This document shows positions 58,649-64,000 of a DNA stretch of 64,000 nt, in pieces. Source of the DNA: Thereva unica (lineage: Eukaryota; Arthropoda; Insecta; Diptera; Therevidae); the NCBI GenBank assembly GCA_949987705.1, contig CATLJY010000890.1, positions 51,926 to 115,925 on the forward strand. The letters run 5' to 3'. Both the position numbers and the translations under genes were made by a program. Positions within the stretch are counted from its first letter, which is position 1; each line of letters starts with the position of its first letter. The notes under the pieces are model-generated. The model saw only the letters and a list, made by a program, of their open reading frames with translations, was not told the origin of the DNA and did no database searches.

Positions 58649-61600
58649 GGTGGTCAAACGTCAAATTACGTTTCTAACGCCTTTGCGAAGGTGGTCAAAC
58701 GTTTTCAGCGTTTGACCACTCGTCATTATCAAATTTCACCAGAACAACCGCGAAAAATGATCTAACTTCGTGATGCGTCTCTTTTGAAATTGTAAAAAAA
58801 AATTTACGCATTTTGAGAGGTGGTCAAACGTCAAATTACGTTTCTAACGCCTTTGCGAAGGTGGTCAAACGTTTTCAGCGTTTGACCACTCGTCATTATC
58901 AAATTTCACTAGAACAACCGCGAAAAATGATCTAACTTCGTGATGCGTCTCTTTTGAAATTGTAAAAAAAAAATTTACGCATTTTGAGAGGTGGTCAAAC
59001 GTCAAATTACGTTTCTAACGCCTTTGCGAAGGTGGTCAAACGTTTTCAGCGTTTGACCACTCGTCATTATCAAATTTCACCAGAACAACCGCGAAAAATG
59101 ATCTAACTTCGTGATGCGTCTCTTTTGAAATTGTAAAAAAAAAAAATTTACGCATTTTGAGAGGTGGTCAAACGTCAAATTACGTTTCTAACGCCTTTGC
59201 GAAGGTGGTCAAACGTTTTCAGCGTTTGACCACTCGTCATTATCAAATTTCACTAGAACAATCGCGAAAACTTCGTGATGCGTCTCTTTTGAAATTGTAA
59301 AAAAAAATTTACGCATTTTGAGAGGTGGTCAAACGTCAAATTACGTTTCTAACGCCTTTGCGAAGGTGGTCAAACGTTTTCAGCGTTTGACCACTCGTCA
59401 TTATCAAATTTCACTAGAACAACCGCGAAAACTTCGTCATGGGTCTCTTTTGAAATTGTAAAAAAAAATTTACGCATTTTGAGAGGTGGTCAAACGTCAA
59501 ATTACGTTTCTAACGCCTTTGCGAAGGTGGTCAAACGTTTTCAGCGTTTGACCACTCGTCATTATCAAATTTCACCAGAACATCCGCGAAAAATGATCTA
59601 ACTTCGTGATGCGTCTCTTTTGAAATTGTAAAAAAAAAAATTTACGCATTTTGAGAGGTGGTCAAACGTCAAATTACGTTTCTAACGCCTTTGCGAAGGT
59701 GGTCAAACGTTTTCAGCGTTTGACCACTCGTCATTATCAAATTTCACTAGAACAACCGCGAAAAATGATCTAACTTCGTGATGCGTCTCTTTTGAAATTG
59801 TAAAAAAAAAATTGACGCATTTTGAGAGGTGGTCAAACGTCAAATTACGTTTCTAACGCCTTTGCGAAGGTGGTCAAACGTTTTCAGCGTTTGACCACTC
59901 GTCATTATCAAATTTCACTAGAACAACCGCCAAAAATGATCTAACTTCGTGATGCGTCTCTTTTGAAATTGTAAAAAAAATTTTACGCATTTTGAGAGGT
60001 GGTCAAACGTCAAATTACGTTTCTAACGCCTTTGCGAAGGTGGTCAAACGTTTTCAGCGTTTGACCACTCGTCATTATCAAATTTCACTAGATCAACCGC
60101 GAAAAATGATCTAACTTCGTGATGCGTCTCTTTTGAAATTGTAAAAAAAATTTTTACGCATTTTGAGAGGTGGTCAAACGTCAAATTACGTTTCTAACGC
60201 CTTTGCGAAGGTGGTCAAACGTTTTCAGCGTTTGACCACTCGTCATTATCAAATTTCACTAGAACAACCGCGAAAAATGGTCTAACTTCGTGATGCGTAT
60301 CTTTTGAAATTGTAAAAAAAATTTTTACGCATTTTGAGAGGTGGTCAAACGTCAAATTACGTTTCTAACGCCTTTGCGAAGGTGGTCAAACGTTTTCAGC
60401 GTTTGACCACTCGTCATTATCAAATTTCACTAGATCAACCGCGAAAAATGATCTAACTTCGTGATGCGTCTCTTTTGAAATTGTAAAAAAAATTTTTACG
60501 CATTTTGAGAGGTGGTCAAACGTCAAATCACGTTTCTAACGCCTTTGCGAAGGTGGTCAAACGTTTTCAGCGTTTGACCACTCGTCATTATCAAATTTCA
60601 CTAGAACAACCGCGAAAAATGATCTAACTTCGTGATGCGTCTCTTTTGAAATTGTAAAAAAAATTTACGCATTTTGAGAGGTGGTCAAACGTCAAATTAC
60701 GTTTCTAACGCCTTTGCGAAGGTGGTCAAACGTTTTCAGCGTTTGACCACTCGTCATTATCAAATTTCACTAGAACAACCGCGAAAAATGATCTAACTTC
60801 GTGATGCGTCTCTTTTGAAATTGTAAAAAAAATTTTTACGCATTTGGAGAGGTGGTCAAAAGTCAAATTACGTTTCTAACGCCTTTGCGAAGGTGGTCAA
60901 ACGTTTTCAGCGTTTGACCACTCGTCATTATCAAATTTCACTAGAACAACCGCGAAAAATGATCTAACTTCGTGATGCGTCTCTTTTGAAATTGTAAAAA
61001 AAAATTTTACGCATTTTGAGAGGTGGTCAAACGTCAAATTACGTTTCTAACGCCTTTGCGAAGGTGGTCAAACGTTTTCAGCGTTTGACCACTCGTCATT
61101 ATCAAATTTCACTAGAACAACCGCGAAAAATGATCTAACTTCGTGATGCGTCTCTTTTGAAATTGTAAAAAAAAATTTACGCATTTTGAGAGGTGGTCAA
61201 ACGTCAAATTACGTTTCTAACGCCTTTGCGAAGGTGGTCAAAGTTTTTAGCGTTTGACCACTCGTCATTATCAAATTTCACTAGAACAACCGCGAAAAAT
61301 GATCTAACTTCGTGATGCGTCTCTTTTGAAATTGTAAAAAAAAAATTTTACGCATTTTGAGAGGTGGTCAAACGTCAAATTACGTTTCTAACGCCTTTGC
61401 GAAGGTGGTCAAACGTTTTCAGCGTTTGACCACTCGTCATTATCAAATTTCACTAGAACAACCGCGAAAAATGATCTAACTTCGTGATGCGTCTCTTTTG
61501 AAATTGTAAAAAAAAAATTTACGCATTTTGAGAGGTGGTCAAACGTCAAATTACGTTTCTAACGCCTTTGCGAAGGTGGTCAAACGTTTTCAGCGTTTGA

Positions 61601-62121
61601 CCACTCGTCATTATCAAATTTCACTAGAACAACCGCGAAAAATGGTCTAACTTCGTGATGCGTATCTTTTGAAATTGTAAAAAAAAATTTTACGCATTTT
61701 GAGAGGTGGTCAAACGTCAAATTACGTTTCTAACGCCTTTGCGAAGGTGGTCAAACGTTTTCAGCGTTTGACCACTCGTCATTATCAAATTTCACTTGAT
61801 CAACCGCGAAAAATGATTTAACTTCGTGATGCGTCTCTTTTGAAATTGTAAAAAAAAAATTTACGCATTTTGAGAGGTGGTCAAACGTCAAATTACGTTT
61901 CTAACGCCTTTGCGAAGGTGGTGAAACGTTTTCAGCGTTTGACCACTCGTCATTATCAAATTTCACTAGATCAACCGCGAAAAATGATCTAACTTCGTGA
62001 TGCGTCTCTTTTGAAATTGTAAAAAAATTTTTACGCATTTTGAGAGGTGGTCAAACGTCAAATTACGTTTCTAACGCCTTTGCGAAGGTGGTCAAACGTT
62101 TTAAACGTTTGACCGCTCGTC
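58649..62121. repeat. 171-bp satellite array, right block (about 20 units)
   Basis: Head-to-tail units, mostly 169-172 bp and highly alike. Each contains a perfect 11-bp inverted repeat GTGGTCAAACG ttttcag CGTTTGACCAC. Length variation is mainly in an A/T-run (gtaaaaaaaaattta). The final unit at 62060-62121 degenerates. Confidence 0.95.
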
Positions 62122-62960
62122 ATTATCGAATTATAACACAGTCAGATTTTTTAATATCTTCCTTTGTTGTAGACCCCCTTGGGTGTACCAATAATTTTGA
62201 GAGCCACCTTATGTATGTATATGTATGTTCGCAATAGGCTCCTATACCGTAAAACCGATGTTGATGAATTTTAAACCAAGTTCTATTGACAATAAAACTT
62301 AGAACATACGCTATTCTATTACTTTCTAAAGACACTCCTAGATGGCGCTGCATGGAGAGCTTCGTTGAAAATCATCGCAGACCTTTGCATTTCTGCATAA
62401 AGGTCCGTGGGGTCTCCCATGAAGCACCTCGAAGACCAATTTTCGAAATTCAAAATGGCCGTCGAAATATGATCAAGATTAAAAATGGCCACAGAAATAT
62501 GGTTGAATTTGCCAATTTTATTCCGATTCCAATGAAAGTGGGTATATAGAGGGTTTTTAGGTCGCAAATAACGAATTTGTGGTCAAAACTTATAGATTCA
62601 AAATGGCTGCCCCAATATGGCCGACAAATTTGCAAATTGTTTTCCGATTCCAATGAAAATCGGTATCCGGGATTTCTTAAGGTAGCAAATAATGAATTTA
62701 TGGTCAGAAGTTATGAATTCAAAATATCGGGGCCAATATGGCCGACGACTTAAAGGTTTTTAACGTCGCAAATAACAAATTTGTGGTCAAAACTTATGAA
62801 TTTAAAAAGGCCACGCCAATATTGCCATCGAATTTGCAAATTTTGTTCCGCTTCCAATGAAAACTTGCATTCTAAACCTAATGTCTCAGACTTTTATTAG
62901 AATAGTTGGTTATGTTTAATTTTGAAGATTTGGATTAATTTCAAATATTTTAATGTTGGG
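62122..62960. repeat. ~120-bp imperfect tandem repeats (AAAATGGCC type)
   Basis: Three to four units with AAAATGGCC, AATATGGCCG, AATTTGC(C)AATTT, TTCCGATTCCAATGAAA and CGCAAATAACGAATTTGTGG. Preceded by a module (GTAAAACCGATGTTGATGAA, CTAGATGGCGCTGCATGGA) repeated at 62975-63115. No gene. Confidence 0.65.
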
Positions 62961-63174
62961 TGCAGTGCAAAATATGTTCCGAACACGCTCCTACACCGTG
63001 CAACCGATCTTAATGAAATTTTAACCATGTGTTATTCACAATAAAACTTAAAAAATAGGTTATTCTATTACTTTCTAAAGCCACTTCTAGGTGGCGCTGT
63101 CATGGACAGCTTTGTTGAAAATTTTCTACAATTCGCCGATTGTATTCTATAATAATAATAATATATAATAATAT
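62961..63174. repeat. Second copy of the head module
   Basis: CGATCTTAATGAAATTTTAA, CAATAAAACTTA, TATTCTATTACTTTCTAAAG and AGGTGGCGCTGTCATGGA correspond to 62236-62362. It looks like the head of a minisatellite-carrying element. Confidence 0.6.
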
Positions 63175-63545
63175 AGTTAACCCTTCTAACGCAGAAGCGT
63201 AAGGCGCACTTCTCAGGTAGGCTAAGAAACATTTTACCACCGTCACGTGGGCTCAGCTGAGGCAAACATAAAAGTAACAAATAAAATTCAAATAAAAATG
63301 GAAAACGAAAAACAAATAAACAAAAAAAAACATTAAATGCAAACCACATAAGTAGTCACGTGAGATCAAAAAGACTCCTTTTAAGGACATCTTTACTAAT
63401 GCTCTCGCTAAAGACATTAATATTTTTATTCACGTTTATATGCAAGCGATTTACAGGTTCAAAACGACCGTAATTCGTGTTAGAGGTGTTGATATGTAAA
63501 AGAGGTGGCCCTCTCTGATTATAATCAGTCTCTTTAAACGACACA
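63175..63545 (-). mobile_element. MITE-like insertion related to the one at 5885
   Basis: In reverse orientation 63235-63180 shares GTGGTAAAATGTTTCTTAGC, AGAAGTGCGCC and TAGAAGGGTTAACT with 5885-5935 and 6044-6085. The remainder is AT-rich. The right boundary is uncertain. Confidence 0.45.
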
Positions 63546-64000
63546 CGGCGACTTAGACAACCGGAGTAGACCTGATTCTAATGAAAAACGGTATAGTAGC
63601 AAATAGCGAATTTATGATCAAAACTTATAATTTCCAAAAGGCGAGTCTAGTACGGCGGACGAATTTAGTCAATTGTATTCTGGAGGTTTTAAACTTTTTT
63701 AATTAAAAATGGCCGCGCCGATATCGGGAACGAGTCTGCCAATTGTTTTCCGATCCCAATAAAATTCGGTATAGTGAGGTTTTAAGGTAACAAATAACGA
63801 AATTATGATCAAAATTTATAACAAGTTTGGCTATTTGTCTTCCGATTTCTATTAAATTCCGAAACTGCCTTATTTATCCCAATTTGATAACATATGGCCA
63901 AGAGAAATTTGTTGGTATCGATATTAACGTACGAAAATAAAACATATCCAATTTGAAATTTTTTTCTGGTCTCCGAAACTATAAAGGCCGTAGATAAGTT
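63546..64000. repeat. Further ~120-bp repeats, same family as 62440-62960
   Basis: Contains AAAATGGCCGCGCCGATAT, TTGTTTTCCGATCCCAATAA and GGTAACAAATAACGAAATTA. Continues to the window edge. No gene recognised. Confidence 0.55.

Noticed and set aside
52164..62121. CRISPR-like array
   Set aside because: Units are contiguous near-identical 171-bp satellites without variable spacers, in a eukaryotic context.
63068..63544. Short minus-strand frames near the window end
   Set aside because: Located in repeats and a MITE-like insertion, with no domain or conserved context.

Overview
The window is eukaryotic, almost certainly from an arthropod (probably an insect). It is AT-rich and contains no recognisable single-copy host gene. 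Every recognisable coding sequence belongs to a mobile element: a Polinton/Maverick, a Helitron, Bel-Pao and Ty3/Gypsy LTR elements, two LINEs, a Tc1/mariner remnant and tRNA-derived SINEs, set among satellite and minisatellite arrays. The arthropod reading rests on core promoters in the Polinton (TATA box about 30 bp before a TCAGT-like initiator), on the SINE, LINE and minisatellite types, and on the sequence character of the Polinton genes. I cannot name a species.

Layout. 0.4-1.6 kb: fold-back element with CTTGT-type arrays. 1.8-2.2 kb: tRNA-headed SINE. 2.34-3.21 kb: seven tandem hairpins whose stems change with compensating substitutions, between a TATA box and an AATAAA on the minus strand. 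4.0-6.7 kb: broken Helitron. 6.7-7.1 kb: SINE. 7.15-9.4 kb: a pair of ~755-bp direct repeats. 9.4-12.5 kb: Bel-Pao gag/protease remnant with PBS and LTR. 12.6-13.06 kb: Tc1/mariner remnant. 13.24-34.4 kb: a minisatellite-bearing Helitron-like repeat present as a 2,167-bp tandem duplication, the first copy split by a Polinton. 35.3-35.9 kb: MITE. 37.2-37.6 kb: second SINE. 38.2-51.3 kb: nested LTR element carrying a degenerate Ty3/Gypsy gag-pol, with a LINE and another minisatellite module inserted in one terminal repeat. 52.2-62.1 kb: 171-bp satellite interrupted by a nearly intact CR1-like LINE. 62.1-64 kb: further short repeats.

The Polinton (13813-29803, 15,991 bp) is the most informative object. 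It has 540-bp terminal inverted repeats that differ at only three positions, AG...CT termini, a 6-bp GACAGA target duplication, and an intact empty site 2.2 kb downstream in the sister copy of the duplication. It encodes a chromodomain integrase, a collagen-like small protein, a conserved Polinton protein of unknown function, a packaging ATPase, a PLA2-domain protein, an adenovirus-type protease, minor and major capsid proteins and a protein-primed DNA polymerase. Two further genes are broken by single in-frame stops, and a 250-bp MITE sits in the 3' end of the major capsid gene. The element is therefore young but starting to decay.

The strongest novelty candidate is a 76-residue Polinton gene (15052-15282) that matches the PP1- and eIF2alpha-engaging core of the PPP1R15/GADD34 family. 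This is the module several large DNA viruses use to reverse host translation shut-off. Its presence suggests that this capsid-encoding element, or its recent viral ancestor, carried a counter-defence gene. The second candidate is the covarying hairpin array at 2.6-3.2 kb.
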